Positions 54,871 to 64,000 are shown, counted from the first letter of the stretch. The stretch is 64,000 nucleotides of DNA from Melioribacteraceae bacterium (GCA_027030245.1 JALVFE010000035.1:152932-216931); one strand, 5' to 3'. Numbers and translations: made by a program. The notes: generated from the letters alone by a model not told the origin.

Positions 54871-57441
54871 TTATGGTACAGTTGTTATTTTGTTCCGGTT
54901 ATTCCAAGTAATATTTCTATCGGCTGCATCGACCACTCCGTCGCAAGTAACATCAGCGGCATAATAACCGGTAAGATTCCGTTTATTCCAAGTCTCGTTT
55001 CTGTCAGCTGCATCGACCGACCCATTGCTTATGGCATCGCCTGAAATCATTCCGTAAATTCCAGTCCCTGTTAAATCTTTCATCGGATTAGTTCCGTATG
55101 CCATGCTTTGTGAAACGGTAAAATCGTATAATGTGGTATTTCCGGAAAGAGTTATTTTGGAAGAACTCATTACAGATAAGTGATTCCGGTGTTTTACAAC
55201 TATAAAATAATTCCCATTGGGGGCAGGAATTGGAATAGCAACATCGCCGTCGTCGTTTATAATTCTGCCGTCGTTTCTTAAAAACGCACTGCGGGAAGCA
55301 ACAGCCTGTCCGGTTTCGCTCTCCCTTAATTGTACCAAAACCCAATCGACCGCATCAGTCGGTATTTTTTTTACGGTTCTCGGATCTTCCGGATAAGGAG
55401 AGGTAAGCGGGATATAGTTATTCGAATTGAGGGTTGTTTTCATCAAGCCTGAGCTAGAATTGTAAGGTCCTTCCAAAAAAATTTTTATTTCGGCCAATAC
55501 ACCTTGAACCCAAAGGGAATATGATCGTGGCGGTAATTCAATTAATATTTCGTTGTTAGCATTAATTTTGGAATACGTTGAAAAGTTGTTATCGATCATA
55601 TTCACAAATACTTCCCCGTTGGCAATATTAGTTGTGTTAATTTCTTGCAGAACTTTCAGGGTATCCGTTCCGCCGGCATAGTTAATTCCAACTATAACAT
55701 CTTGTCCAGTTGGAATGTTCATCAATTGATAAATAAGAGTGGTTGTGTTAAAGCCCGATGTAAATGTTTGGTTGTAAGGCGTTCCTATTCTGCTTAAATA
55801 ATCCCGGGAAGAAGCTCCGTAAATATATTTTTTGTGTAAGGATATCAACCCGTCGATTTGCTTTTTCAAACCTCCGCGCGGGAAACCGTTTATTTGGTAG
55901 TAATCGGGATAAAAAACCGTTGGCAAGCCAAGTTGATTATTTGTTAAGATGTATGCATAAGCCAAAACCGGATCGTTTTGAATATCATTCCCTTCTTTAG
56001 CCAAGTCGTGATTGTTCACAAACGTAACAACGTTGAAACCGCTCATACCTTCGGCATCTACTAAACTTGAATTAAAAACATTCCGCGCGTCATAACCGTA
56101 AGTATCCGATGCATCTTTTAGGGCGTAAAATAAAGAAAAATCGAACACACGCGGGGTAATAGCGGATTTTGTATCCGCATCCATAAACGAATAAACTTGA
56201 TCGACCCAGTTTTTCAATGTTGCTGAATTGCCGTCGAAATATTCGCCTACGTTCAGTTGGGGTACAATACCTTGATCATAAAGATAATCGAATAAATCAC
56301 CGACAAACTCGGGAGGGAAATGTTTAACCGCATCCATTCTGAATCCGCGGATTCCCACGTTATTCCAGAGCCAGTCCGACCAATTAAACAACGTATCTTT
56401 GGTAGCCTGAAAATATTGATCGTAATCGTAAAAGAACCATGGCCAATCCCAATCGCCGCATAAAGTCGTAGAGGTAATATCGTTGGGTTTGAAGTTTTGC
56501 CAATTCATTCCGCCCCTTCCGCTTGGTAACGAAGTAAAATCGGTATAAGTTTGGTAAACAATATCCGGTTGAATATTCACGGTCGGATTCACACCATCGT
56601 TATACCATAATTCGTAAATGTAATGGTCGGAATATCCGGCATCGTTTGCCAGAACGCAGAACAAAGTATCGCCGGAGGAATAAAAATCAGATGATGTTAA
56701 GGTAAGTTGGAATTCGTCTATTTTACATCCAGAAGCATCGATTGTTGCCCAATAATTAACACCGAGAGATACCGTGTTGTTCGGTTCGCCGCAACCACCG
56801 CCGCCGTTAGGTTCCGATTCGTTTTGATCGGGTAATCCTTGCCATCCCACTCTAGTCGTCCAAACGTAGAATTTATACGACTTACCGTAAAAATCCGGGT
56901 GCTCGGTTTTCGATTTTATTTTGAAATAATACGTTCCTTCTCCTCTACCTGTAGTTCCGCCTATAGGCAAAATAAATCTCACTCTATCCGAAGGATAAGG
57001 ACAATTTCCGGGATAAGTAAAATTTTCGATCCAATTTTCCACAACGGTATTGTCTTCAGCTTTACCGCCGTCTCGATGATTATAAATAACATCCGCTACT
57101 GCATTAATCCCTTGAGAAGTAAATTCACTAATCAAATTATCAATATCCGCACGGGAACCGAAACCCGTCGGGCCTAAGCCAAACTCTCCCAAATCAAATA
57201 AATCCTTCGGATCGTAACCGTTGCTATTGCTTCCCGAACTTGCCCTGTAAAACGGCGGGAGCCATACATAAGTGAAGCCTGCGGAAGAAAGCTCTTCGGC
57301 TTTTAAACGAAGCGTATCCGCCCAATTTGCACCATCGGCTGTTTTCGGGTAATCCCAATACCAGCCTTGAAAAAGAAAATCTTGTGCAGAAATATTAATG
57401 GAAAACAGTAAAACATTTATAAAAATTATAAGTGTTTTCAT
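54871..57441 (-). CDS. Secreted GH13 alpha-amylase with dockerin-like C-terminal repeats
   Basis: 856 residues. A signal peptide is at 1-20. The barrel has GINAVADVIYNHRDGG, GFRMDAVKHF with nucleophile D370, LNVGEYFDG with acid/base E400 and TFVNNHD with D479. A large Gly/Cys-rich insertion sits at about 130-320 (GGGGCGEPNN; strands like a carbohydrate-binding module). After an amylase C-domain and a beta-sandwich, residues 800-856 hold two dockerin-like repeats: GSVDAADRNETWNKRN and GVVDAADRNITWNNRN. There is no type IX sorting domain. It hydrolyses alpha-1,4-glucan outside the cytoplasm. Confidence 0.93.
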   Translation of the reverse strand: MKTLIIFINVLLFSINISAQDFLFQGWYWDYPKTADGANWADTLRLKAEELSSAGFTYVWLPPFYRASSGSNSNGYDPKDLFDLGEFGLGPTGFGSRADIDNLISEFTSQGINAVADVIYNHRDGGKAEDNTVVENWIENFTYPGNCPYPSDRVRFILPIGGTTGRGEGTYYFKIKSKTEHPDFYGKSYKFYVWTTRVGWQGLPDQNESEPNGGGGCGEPNNTVSLGVNYWATIDASGCKIDEFQLTLTSSDFYSSGDTLFCVLANDAGYSDHYIYELWYNDGVNPTVNIQPDIVYQTYTDFTSLPSGRGGMNWQNFKPNDITSTTLCGDWDWPWFFYDYDQYFQATKDTLFNWSDWLWNNVGIRGFRMDAVKHFPPEFVGDLFDYLYDQGIVPQLNVGEYFDGNSATLKNWVDQVYSFMDADTKSAITPRVFDFSLFYALKDASDTYGYDARNVFNSSLVDAEGMSGFNVVTFVNNHDLAKEGNDIQNDPVLAYAYILTNNQLGLPTVFYPDYYQINGFPRGGLKKQIDGLISLHKKYIYGASSRDYLSRIGTPYNQTFTSGFNTTTLIYQLMNIPTGQDVIVGINYAGGTDTLKVLQEINTTNIANGEVFVNMIDNNFSTYSKINANNEILIELPPRSYSLWVQGVLAEIKIFLEGPYNSSSGLMKTTLNSNNYIPLTSPYPEDPRTVKKIPTDAVDWVLVQLRESETGQAVASRSAFLRNDGRIINDDGDVAIPIPAPNGNYFIVVKHRNHLSVMSSSKITLSGNTTLYDFTVSQSMAYGTNPMKDLTGTGIYGMISGDAISNGSVDAADRNETWNKRNLTGYYAADVTCDGVVDAADRNITWNNRNKITTVP

Positions 57442-57574
57442 ATTCCTTTAGCGTAATTTATGTTTTTACGAATATACAAAAAAGAGAAGAAATTGTAAGG
57501 TTCCAAATCACAATTGAAATGAAACTTACAATATTTATCGGAAGCCCGCTTTCAAACGAATTATTGAATATTTT

Positions 57575-58522
57575 TCATTTTATTAATAACATACGTTTTG
57601 TTAATAGTGTTTTTTGCGTTTTTAGTGTGAAAAAATAAACTCCACTAGAAAGCCCTTTACTGTTAAAAGCAACTTTATACTTACCGCGTTTTTGAACTTT
57701 ATTAACTAACTCCCTAACTTTCCGTCCCAATACATCATAAACTTCCAGTATTACTTTCTGCTCGGTAGGTATAGAATAAGAGATTATTGTACTAGGATTA
57801 AATGGATTTGGATAGTTATTAAATAATTTTACACTCGATGGAATTTTTCTATCATTTTCAGGAAACACTGATACTAATGTACCATACTGTTTTCCATCGA
57901 TTATTGCACCAGTAAGAAAACTCTCAGGAGATTCCCACATAAATTTTATGGTACCGTATTTTTCAGCAATTTCTTCTATCCAAAATATTTCCAAATATTC
58001 AACTGTTCTAAATAAAACCGTATCCCCGAATATTTCTACCCATGCAGAATCTTTCAAGAGAGCTGTTCTTTGTCCCGGAATAGGTTCAGAAGCAGTTTTG
58101 AAAGAATACTTGTAACTTAAATAACGGTAATTATTAGGCAGATCAAGACTATCTAATGGTAGTTCATCAGTTGAATCACCGTCTTCATCAAGGTCTTGAT
58201 AATCAAGAATAAAAGAATTATTATTACTATCACATCGTTCCCAAGAAATAAATGAATCATCCATCCAATTAACTTTCTTAAAATACCTTTTGTTGTTGAC
58301 TAATGTATCTTTTGTAATCTTTACAACTCTTATTTCTTTAGTAGTTCCAGGATAATCAATGAATGTATATTCCCAGATATCGCCTACATGCAAAGGACAA
58401 AAGTTCAGATGATTTTTAAAATATTTTGTCTTAAATTCTTTAGGAACATTTTCTAATTTTTTAATATTTTGCGCGTTTATGATAATAGTGAACAAACAAA
58501 TAATTACCACTAATCTTTTCAT
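57575..58522 (-). CDS. Secreted protein with type IX sorting domain, unknown function
   Basis: 315 residues. A signal peptide is at about 1-17 (IIINAQ). The middle is a beta-rich domain without a recognised family (HVGDIWEYTFIDYPGTTKE, FKKVNWMDDSFISWERCDS); the opening recalls secreted proteins described only by GD-W-Y motifs. The type A sorting domain is at about 233-315: NYPNPFNPSTIISYSIPTE, VYDVLGRKVRELVNK, SSGVYFFTLKTQ. It lies upstream of the amylase on the same strand with a 133-base gap. Confidence 0.85.
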   Translation of the reverse strand: MKRLVVIICLFTIIINAQNIKKLENVPKEFKTKYFKNHLNFCPLHVGDIWEYTFIDYPGTTKEIRVVKITKDTLVNNKRYFKKVNWMDDSFISWERCDSNNNSFILDYQDLDEDGDSTDELPLDSLDLPNNYRYLSYKYSFKTASEPIPGQRTALLKDSAWVEIFGDTVLFRTVEYLEIFWIEEIAEKYGTIKFMWESPESFLTGAIIDGKQYGTLVSVFPENDRKIPSSVKLFNNYPNPFNPSTIISYSIPTEQKVILEVYDVLGRKVRELVNKVQKRGKYKVAFNSKGLSSGVYFFTLKTQKTLLTKRMLLIK

Positions 58523-59236
58523 TAGCTTAGCTCCTTTTTTTTAAGTTTATTTATAAATGAATTAACTTAAGTAAATCCACTGATATAAATTCTTAAAAGT
58601 TTAATTAAAGAATCATTTTGTTTATATAAACATACCTTAAATTTATTGCAATAGTAAAAATAATGATTGATAAGGATGGCATTTTGATTCAGCGATTGAA
58701 GGCGAGGAAGTTTGTTAATTGAGAAAAAGAAATATTCATCGTGTAAAAGTTCGGCTTCGTATAAAGCACTTCTCCAGAACGAGAGAGAGAGTAAAAATCG
58801 TGCCAAAAATATATTACCATTAAGACACCATTTTCTTTTTTATAAAAATAAGGCTAATGTTTTTAAATGTTAATACCTTAACTAACTTTATTTTTATAAT
58901 ATATTTATCAATTATACGATAAGGTTGAATATAAATATCAATGATCATAACACAATTTTATTAAACAGAAGAATATTATTAGAAAAGATTTTTCAACTGA
59001 TTTTACATTAACACTAATTTGAGCTGTTAGATTATTATTTTTATCAGTAATTTCATCCTGCAAAATTCCTTTTGTCATGTAACATTTATAAAACCGGTAC
59101 TCTAATACAAAACCCAAATCCAACGGAGTAACACATTTTGTAACTGGTAATTTGGAATTTGTTATTTGATATTTGGGATTTTTTGTCTGTCATACTGTCC
59201 GCGTTCGGTGGGTCATTTCGGGATCTGAAATAAACA

Positions 59237-59285
59237 TGTCATTTCGTCCGCCACCGGCGGATCGTTTCGGAATCTAAAAGGAACT
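59237..59285. repeat. Dispersed palindromic repeat with GTCCGCC/GGCGGAT core, copy 2
   Basis: TGTCATTTCGTCCGCCACCG continues to GCGGATCGTTTCGGAATC. Arms and flanks match the copy at 42263-42310, with the loop changed from TC to AC. Confidence 0.8.
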
Positions 59286-59302
59286 CTTTATTCAAACCAG
59301 CA

Positions 59303-59548
59303 AACGCCGTATGGCGTGGCATATTTATAGAACAAGCATTCTAACATAAAACCAAAACTCCATCGGAGTGGCACAGATTAAGCATAACTTAAATTTAAGG
59401 TGTCACCCCGCTGGGGTTTTAACGTTGTTGTGGTTTACGATTATTATAAATATTCCACCCCTCCGGGGTTCGGTCGTTCTTTGATGTTTGAGAACTGCCG
59501 CTAATTCGCTAATTAAATCTAATTATTGGGACGCAAAATTTGCGTCCC
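59303..59548. repeat. Array of five short hairpins spaced about 50 bases, copy B
   Basis: Hairpins are AACGCCGTATGGCGT (59303-59317), ACTCCATCGGAGT (59357-59369), ACCCCGCTGGGGT (59405-59417), ACCCCTCCGGGGT (59457-59469) and GGGACGCAAAAT/TTGCGTCCC (59528-59548). Order and spacing match copy A at 42406-42648. Loops differ while stems still pair, including changed pairs in the last stem. Confidence 0.85.
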
Positions 59549-59639
59549 TTACAATTTTTGACTTGGGATTTGTTGTTTGGAATTTGTTGTTTATATTCGC
59601 ATCCTTTAACGGCACCGGTTAAACTTCAAAACCAAACAA

Positions 59640-62009
59640 TCACACATTCTCGGTGAGTTTTCTCAACTCGATCGATTTTGTGTAGAATTCATCCAACGTT
59701 AATTCTTTCAAATAAACAATTCCGTGTGCGGCTCTTACGCGCGGACTTTCATGACAAAGGAAAAAATTATTTCCCAAACACAACCGGATAGTTTCGTATT
59801 GATCGACTTGAATTTTTTGCGCTAATCTGCAAAACGGACCGTCATATTCCCAGCTTGGGAAACTAGCGTTTTTTTGCGATCCGTAACTTTTCAAAAACGA
59901 ATTTTCCATAATCGCAAACGAATTCAAACTTACGGGCACGTAAATATTCGCTTCCGAAGGATGAAAACGGTACCAAACATTTCTGTAACCCCAAATTCTC
60001 AGATTGGAAACATCAGCTTCTTTTTCGTATAATCTTAACGCTTCGGTAATTGCCATTAATACTTTATAATGTGTATCAGGTCCGCTGCCTTCGGGATCCA
60101 AAGCTACAGTAACAATTGTGGGTTTGATTTTTCTGAGTAAATTCAAAATCGGTACAACATCTCTGTTAAGCTCGGGATTCTCCGTGAAAATTTCACCTTG
60201 ATAAAATCCGAGTCGCAAATGGGAAACACTATCGGAATTAAATCCGAAATACGCCCATAAAATTTCTTCCTCCCATTCCCGTAACATCCCTTTGAATTTT
60301 TGCATCTCCGGAATGTCCTTTTGTCCGGGATACCGGGATTCGAAATATTCTATTAATTCCCCTGTTTTCTTAACTAGAAATTTATAATCGTATTTACCGA
60401 AAAGCTCTACCAGGTTTCTCAGCATTCTCCTTGAAGTCGCTTCGTTCTTCAAAGTTCTGCTGTGAAACGCAATGCCGTCAAGGTAAAGATTTACATCGCG
60501 GTTTCTGCCTTCGGTAAAGCTTGGTTTAAAATATCCCGATTTGAATCTTTTTTTGAATTCATCCTTTGCTAAATATTTTTTCAGCAATTCCAAAAGTTCC
60601 AACATATACGAATTCGTTACCGCCGTAAACCCGCTTGTTAAAGTTGTAAAATGATGTTTGTTTTTAGGGGTTCTGACCAGATGAACAATGTAAGGTAAAT
60701 ACCCGAGCATAATGTCATCGTGATGCGGTGCGGTATGGAGAATTATTTCATTCTCCAAAACTTTCAATCCTTTATTAAACCTGTTTTCAACTTCGCTTCT
60801 AATCAATTCATTCAACTGTTTTGGTGTTTTGCCCGTTCTTTTCAACACCAACGAAGTAAACTTATTCGATTCGTAATCTCTTTTATTCAAATCCTTAACC
60901 TGCTTATGCTTTTCTTTAGCCAAATTGATAATAGCCCTTTCAATGGAAGCTTGCGTTAACGGTTTTTCGGCTTTCATATCGACAAACCTGCGTTCCGTTA
61001 ATCTGAGTGAAGCGCCGTTGGTCAAGTAAAATCTGGCGTTTTTCAATTTCTGCAAAACGGTAGCGGGGTATTCATTTGATTGGGAATTTTCAATCGAGTC
61101 CCGGACAATATTAGCTTTCGCTTCGCCGGCAGCGATAATAATTGCCGTGGCATCTTTGTTATAAGTAATTGTATTCAAACCGATTGTTATCACCAGTCTG
61201 TTTCTGGCAACTTCTATCCCGCCCAAATCCGTTGCGGAAGCGGCTTGAGTTTCGTAATTTGTTTCGGTTAATCTTGTTGTGGAGTAATGATCGCTACCTT
61301 TTACGTTAAAACCGATGTGCCCGTCGGGTCCTATTCCGCCCAAGAAGAATCCTATTCCTCCCATTTCCCGTATTTTGCTTTCGTATTCCGTACAGAATTC
61401 GTCAACAATTTCTATAGTTTTTTTCTGTAAACGTTCTAATCTGTTTGCTGCGAATCTTGTTCTAAGCGAAAGGTCAACTTTCTGACCGGGAAATATTTCG
61501 GTTAAAGGCAAATTCTCCGCAGTCCCGATTTTATTGACGTTTATCAACATTGCTTTCTTGGGATCGAGATGCAGACCTTTCATATAATATTTGTTTATGT
61601 AATAATAAAAACTGTTGTGCTGTCTCGAATCGATCGGATAAAATTCATCTATCTGAACGAAGAATAAACTTTTCATATCGGGTTTCTTTGAAGTATTAAT
61701 TCCTACTTTACCCAATTCTCGCTGGGCTTTTTTGGAATTCCAATTATTTACAAAATAAGAAACCCATTTAATAAAATGTTCGGGGGTCTTCCCCGTAGGC
61801 AAAGAAACCACTCCGCCTTTGTTATTTTGAACCCATTCGATAAATCTCAATGCGGTTAATTTCCCCAGCTCGGGAAAATTAGGAACTTGAATAATGGGAA
61901 TTTTTTCTGTCGGGGAATAAATTAATTTTTTACCCGAGAGTTCGAGATAATATTTTTCGACGTTGGATAAGTTTTTAGTTGTATACCGTACGGTTTTTGA
62001 TTTAGTCAT
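59640..62009 (-). CDS. Glucosamine-6-phosphate deaminase-like domain fused to a PIG-L deacetylase-like domain
   Basis: 789 residues. The NagB/sugar-isomerase part covers about 40-345: SLPTGKTPEHF (69-79), QIDEFY with D121 and GGIGPDGHIGFN with D229 and H231. E. coli NagB follows this motif with Glu148 (FNEP); here the residues are FNVKGSD, so that Glu is not in place. The second part (about 420-700) is PIG-L/LmbE-like with HTAPHHDDIMLG at 425-436, the zinc-site motif. Such fusions occur in Bacteroidota. A role in amino-sugar breakdown is likely, possibly deacetylation plus isomerisation/deamination. It is monocistronic, flanked by repeats. Confidence 0.88.
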   Translation of the reverse strand: MTKSKTVRYTTKNLSNVEKYYLELSGKKLIYSPTEKIPIIQVPNFPELGKLTALRFIEWVQNNKGGVVSLPTGKTPEHFIKWVSYFVNNWNSKKAQRELGKVGINTSKKPDMKSLFFVQIDEFYPIDSRQHNSFYYYINKYYMKGLHLDPKKAMLINVNKIGTAENLPLTEIFPGQKVDLSLRTRFAANRLERLQKKTIEIVDEFCTEYESKIREMGGIGFFLGGIGPDGHIGFNVKGSDHYSTTRLTETNYETQAASATDLGGIEVARNRLVITIGLNTITYNKDATAIIIAAGEAKANIVRDSIENSQSNEYPATVLQKLKNARFYLTNGASLRLTERRFVDMKAEKPLTQASIERAIINLAKEKHKQVKDLNKRDYESNKFTSLVLKRTGKTPKQLNELIRSEVENRFNKGLKVLENEIILHTAPHHDDIMLGYLPYIVHLVRTPKNKHHFTTLTSGFTAVTNSYMLELLELLKKYLAKDEFKKRFKSGYFKPSFTEGRNRDVNLYLDGIAFHSRTLKNEATSRRMLRNLVELFGKYDYKFLVKKTGELIEYFESRYPGQKDIPEMQKFKGMLREWEEEILWAYFGFNSDSVSHLRLGFYQGEIFTENPELNRDVVPILNLLRKIKPTIVTVALDPEGSGPDTHYKVLMAITEALRLYEKEADVSNLRIWGYRNVWYRFHPSEANIYVPVSLNSFAIMENSFLKSYGSQKNASFPSWEYDGPFCRLAQKIQVDQYETIRLCLGNNFFLCHESPRVRAAHGIVYLKELTLDEFYTKSIELRKLTENV

Positions 62010-62241
62010 AACATTTTAGGGATTTGTTGAAAATTTGAAGCCAAAAGTTACGATTATTTCCCGACTTAGAAAAATCGTATAATAAATTTGTGCGGAGAAT
62101 TATGAACGCAAAAATAGTATTCCGCCCAATTTTATTGGCGTCTCACCGGTTTAGAAAAAACAAAAAAGAATATGCCTAAAAAATACTGCTGCAAAAAAAT
62201 ACCGAACAGTCACTGTAATACGATTAAATTATGTTGGCATT

Positions 62242-63231
62242 TTACCAGGCACAACCCGGTACCGGAACATCCAACATTGTTTTCAAACCGGGAGTAACTT
62301 TTAAAATATTTCCGAGCGAGTTCAGCGTAATAGCCGCAGTTGCAATATCGCCGTTAACTCCTCCTTGAATAACGGACTTAATATTCGGAACGCCTTTGAT
62401 CTCTACGGAATCCAACGGTTCTTTTTCGTCTATCGATGCACGGAAATGCAAGCGTATTGCTTCTTTTTCACCGATGAGTCCTTTGCCAATTTGTTCGACT
62501 CCGCAAACCATTCCTTTTTCGACATCGGTAAATCCGTTTGTTAACTTCTGCTTTGCAATTACCGGTTTTATCGTTTCTTTTACATCGCTTAATTTCCAAC
62601 TCATACATGCTGCAATCATATCGATTGATTCGGGTAAGCCTACATGTCTTATCAATCCCGCTTTAACCCTTTCGTTAAATTCTTTCCTTGTTAAACCAAC
62701 GCCGATTTTCTTTTGAAAAGGAATTCTTCTGTATGAAGCGTTTTGAAATCTAAGAACTTTAACTTTTTCAACTTTAAAGTTAACGGAAGTTAAGGCACAC
62801 GGCAAATAATCCATTAAAAAGCCGGGATTAACCCCGGTGGCAAGACATGCAACATTGTATTTCTTACAAATTTGATCGATTTTCTTTGCAACAGCTTTAT
62901 GCCGATTCCACGGGAATGATAATTCTTCGCACGTTGTTACAATATTAATTCCAAGTTTTGCTATCTCTTCAATTTGCCATGCAATCATTTTAGCGCTGGA
63001 AACGGTTGTTAAAATCGCAACGTCTATTTTCTTTTTACCTACAGCTTGTTTTAAATCGTTGCGGATTTTTACTCCAAGTTTTCCCGCTTCCGAAATTTCT
63101 CCAAGGTCTTTCCCGTCAAGATTTTTATCCAAATCAACTGCACCTATGAATTTTAAATTGGTTCTACGGGATGCTAACTTAACAATTTTTCTTCCAAGGG
63201 GACCAACACCGATTTGTAAAACTTTAATCAT
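62242..63231 (-). CDS. DapB-fold NAD(P)-dependent dehydrogenase (2,4-diaminopentanoate dehydrogenase-like)
   Basis: 329 residues from the chosen start MIKVLQIGVGPLGRKIV, preceded by AAGGATGG. A longer in-frame start at 63267 adds 12 residues without support. A Rossmann fold is at about 1-130 with GVGPLGRKIV and a C-terminal dihydrodipicolinate-reductase-like domain (ATGVNPGFLMDYLP). It is longer than true DapB and lacks the DapB signature for dihydrodipicolinate. The closest recognised relatives act on 2,4-diaminopentanoate in ornithine breakdown, but no other such genes are near. Substrate is open. Confidence 0.85.
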   Translation of the reverse strand: MIKVLQIGVGPLGRKIVKLASRRTNLKFIGAVDLDKNLDGKDLGEISEAGKLGVKIRNDLKQAVGKKKIDVAILTTVSSAKMIAWQIEEIAKLGINIVTTCEELSFPWNRHKAVAKKIDQICKKYNVACLATGVNPGFLMDYLPCALTSVNFKVEKVKVLRFQNASYRRIPFQKKIGVGLTRKEFNERVKAGLIRHVGLPESIDMIAACMSWKLSDVKETIKPVIAKQKLTNGFTDVEKGMVCGVEQIGKGLIGEKEAIRLHFRASIDEKEPLDSVEIKGVPNIKSVIQGGVNGDIATAAITLNSLGNILKVTPGLKTMLDVPVPGCAW

Positions 63232-63318
63232 TTTCCCATCCTTTTTTATGAGTAAAAATAATTTCAATAAGTAAATATACTTTTGCAGGATGGAAAATGT
63301 ATTAAATTTTCAGATGGA

Positions 63319-63759
63319 CTAAAACGAACCGGTCTTAAACCACACACCCAGAAATACAAACAAAACTGAAATTATTGTAACAGCAATAATATGAACTTTT
63401 ACTGTTTTTAGTTTATTGTTTGTTATTTTTGGCTGAACTTTTAATTTAAAACGAAGAATCATCCCGGCCGTAATAACCAAAAGCAATAACTTGGTAACCA
63501 CCAAATGCGAAACCGGAGCTTTGAATGAAAACCATTCCGCAACATTAGGAAGATGATGATAGGCTAAATATAAACCGGTTAAGAATTGTAAGACAAGAGC
63601 GGGTATCCCGATTTTATCGAATCTTTCTCCGAATTGCTTGATTATATCGATGCTTTTATTTTTTAATGCCGCGGGCAAAACGGTAATAGACAAAATAAGA
63701 TGCCCGCCCGTCCACACGGTTGCAGATAGTATGTGAATGAATACAATATATTTATACAT
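63319..63759 (-). CDS. CopD-like four-helix membrane protein
   Basis: 146 residues with four hydrophobic helices at about 2-27, 50-70, 80-103 and 122-142. His residues in FIHILSATVWTGGHLI and AYHHLP resemble the heme- or copper-binding pattern of CopD/DUF4149-like membrane proteins. No copper-resistance partner genes are adjacent. Family placement is tentative. Confidence 0.7.
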   Translation of the reverse strand: MYKYIVFIHILSATVWTGGHLILSITVLPAALKNKSIDIIKQFGERFDKIGIPALVLQFLTGLYLAYHHLPNVAEWFSFKAPVSHLVVTKLLLLVITAGMILRFKLKVQPKITNNKLKTVKVHIIAVTIISVLFVFLGVWFKTGSF

Positions 63760-63879
63760 AAAGATTGTCTCCTGAATAACATTGTGGATGATAAAGTTGA
63801 ATTGAGAATTTGTTATAATTTAGTTATACGGCAGGTATTAAACAAACGTTTCCGGAAGTAATAATTATAATGATTATAA

Positions 63880-64000
63880 TGTACCCCAAAAACTGGACAA
63901 GAAATTAAGGTGGAAAAATCGTAAATTAACAAAAAACAAAGGAGAGAAGAAATGTCCAGTAAGAGGAAAAATTTTTCTAACCAATATAAGGCAAAAGTTG
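63880..64000 (+). mobile_element. Left end of an IS3-family insertion sequence (cut by window edge)
   Basis: Starts with TGTACCCCAAAAACTGGACA, a terminal inverted repeat of IS3-family style (TGTAC...AAACTGGACA). A short leader with ribosome-binding site GGAGAG and the start of the first transposase frame follow. The right end lies outside the window, so completeness and target duplication cannot be judged. Confidence 0.82.
63952..64000 (+). CDS. IS3-family transposase OrfA, N-terminus only
   Basis: Sixteen codons are visible, MSSKRKNFSNQYKAKV, matching the usual opening of IS3 OrfA (basic residues then F-S-x-x-[FY]-K-A-K-V, leading into a helix-turn-helix). AAAGGAGAGAAGAA lies just upstream. 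The gene continues past the window edge. Confidence 0.85.
   Translation, partial: MSSKRKNFSNQYKAKV

Larger units (their letters stand above)
58523..59639. other. Gene-free repeat-rich stretch between the sorting-domain gene and the NagB fusion
   Basis: 1117 bases. The left half (58523-59090) is AT-rich with two small minus-strand open frames (58567-58806 and 58938-59123) that have no recognised family. The second of these runs into a degenerate copy of the hairpin-array linker near 59075-59135, so it is not trusted. The right half carries the repeats listed below and runs of the GGGATTTGTTGTTTGG type near 59565-59590. Confidence 0.7.

Noticed and set aside
58567..58806. 79-codon minus-strand open frame in the second gene-free gap
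   Set aside because: No recognised family, no clear ribosome-binding site and lies in a repeat-rich gap; possibly repeat-derived.
58938..59123. 61-codon minus-strand open frame
   Set aside because: Its start lies in a degenerate copy of the hairpin-array linker; no family resemblance.

Overview
The window reads as chromosomal DNA of a low-GC, Gram-negative member of the Ignavibacteria/Bacteroidota-Chlorobiota side of the tree. This is inferred from three proteins ending in a Por-type (type IX secretion) sorting domain with the YPNPFNPST-style motif, from Kdo/heptose lipopolysaccharide genes, from a fused CcoN-CcoO cbb3 oxidase, and from intergenic palindromic repeats of a style common in such genomes. 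No rRNA, tRNA or CRISPR was seen.

Layout. 0.4-7.1 kb: a tight minus-strand operon ruvB-kdsA-kdsC-(unknown)-kdsD-lptC-ostA/lptA-lptB, coupling Kdo synthesis to LPS export. 7.3-12 kb: an OmpA protein with calcium-binding thrombospondin type 3 repeats, then a sigma-54 response regulator and its PAS histidine kinase. 12.2-16.2 kb (plus): a Wzz/BY-kinase-like protein and a WecA/MraY-type phosphosugar transferase, meeting head-on a GH20 hexosaminidase. 18.9-21.9 kb: PhoU-like protein, Na/phosphate symporter and a SpoIIE-type phosphatase. 22-25.8 kb: clpB, whose 3' end has been duplicated around a DUF3800 gene. 26-32.6 kb: YceI protein and a cbb3 cytochrome oxidase operon (ccoI-ccoS-ccoNO-ccoQ-ccoP). 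32.9-41.6 kb: a lipoprotein, a GH13 debranching-type enzyme translationally coupled to a VanX-like dipeptidase, a large multi-PAS hybrid kinase and pckA. 41.6-42.9 kb: gene-free, full of dispersed palindromic repeats. 42.9-45.1 kb: waaA plus a GT9 heptosyltransferase. 45.3-58.5 kb: DUF3592 membrane protein, secreted type IX cargo (Ig-like protein, GH5 cellulase, short protein), a serine hydrolase, TrpB2, MOSC, DUF2147, DinB and an alpha-amylase with a dockerin-like tail. 58.5-59.6 kb: a second repeat-rich gap. 59.6-63.8 kb: NagB-PIG-L fusion, a DapB-fold dehydrogenase and a CopD-like membrane protein. The right edge cuts into an IS3-family insertion sequence.

Functionally the window combines outer-membrane building (Kdo, Lpt, WaaA, heptosyltransferase), polysaccharide assembly and breakdown (GH5, GH13 x2, GH20, NagB-like), gluconeogenesis (PckA) and microaerobic respiration (cbb3 oxidase), which suits a facultative polysaccharide degrader. 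The most unusual structure is the DUF3800 cassette sitting between two copies of the clpB 3' end. Next are an in-frame palindromic insertion inside the sorting domain of the GH5 enzyme and arrays of about 50-nt-spaced hairpins in the two gene-free gaps.
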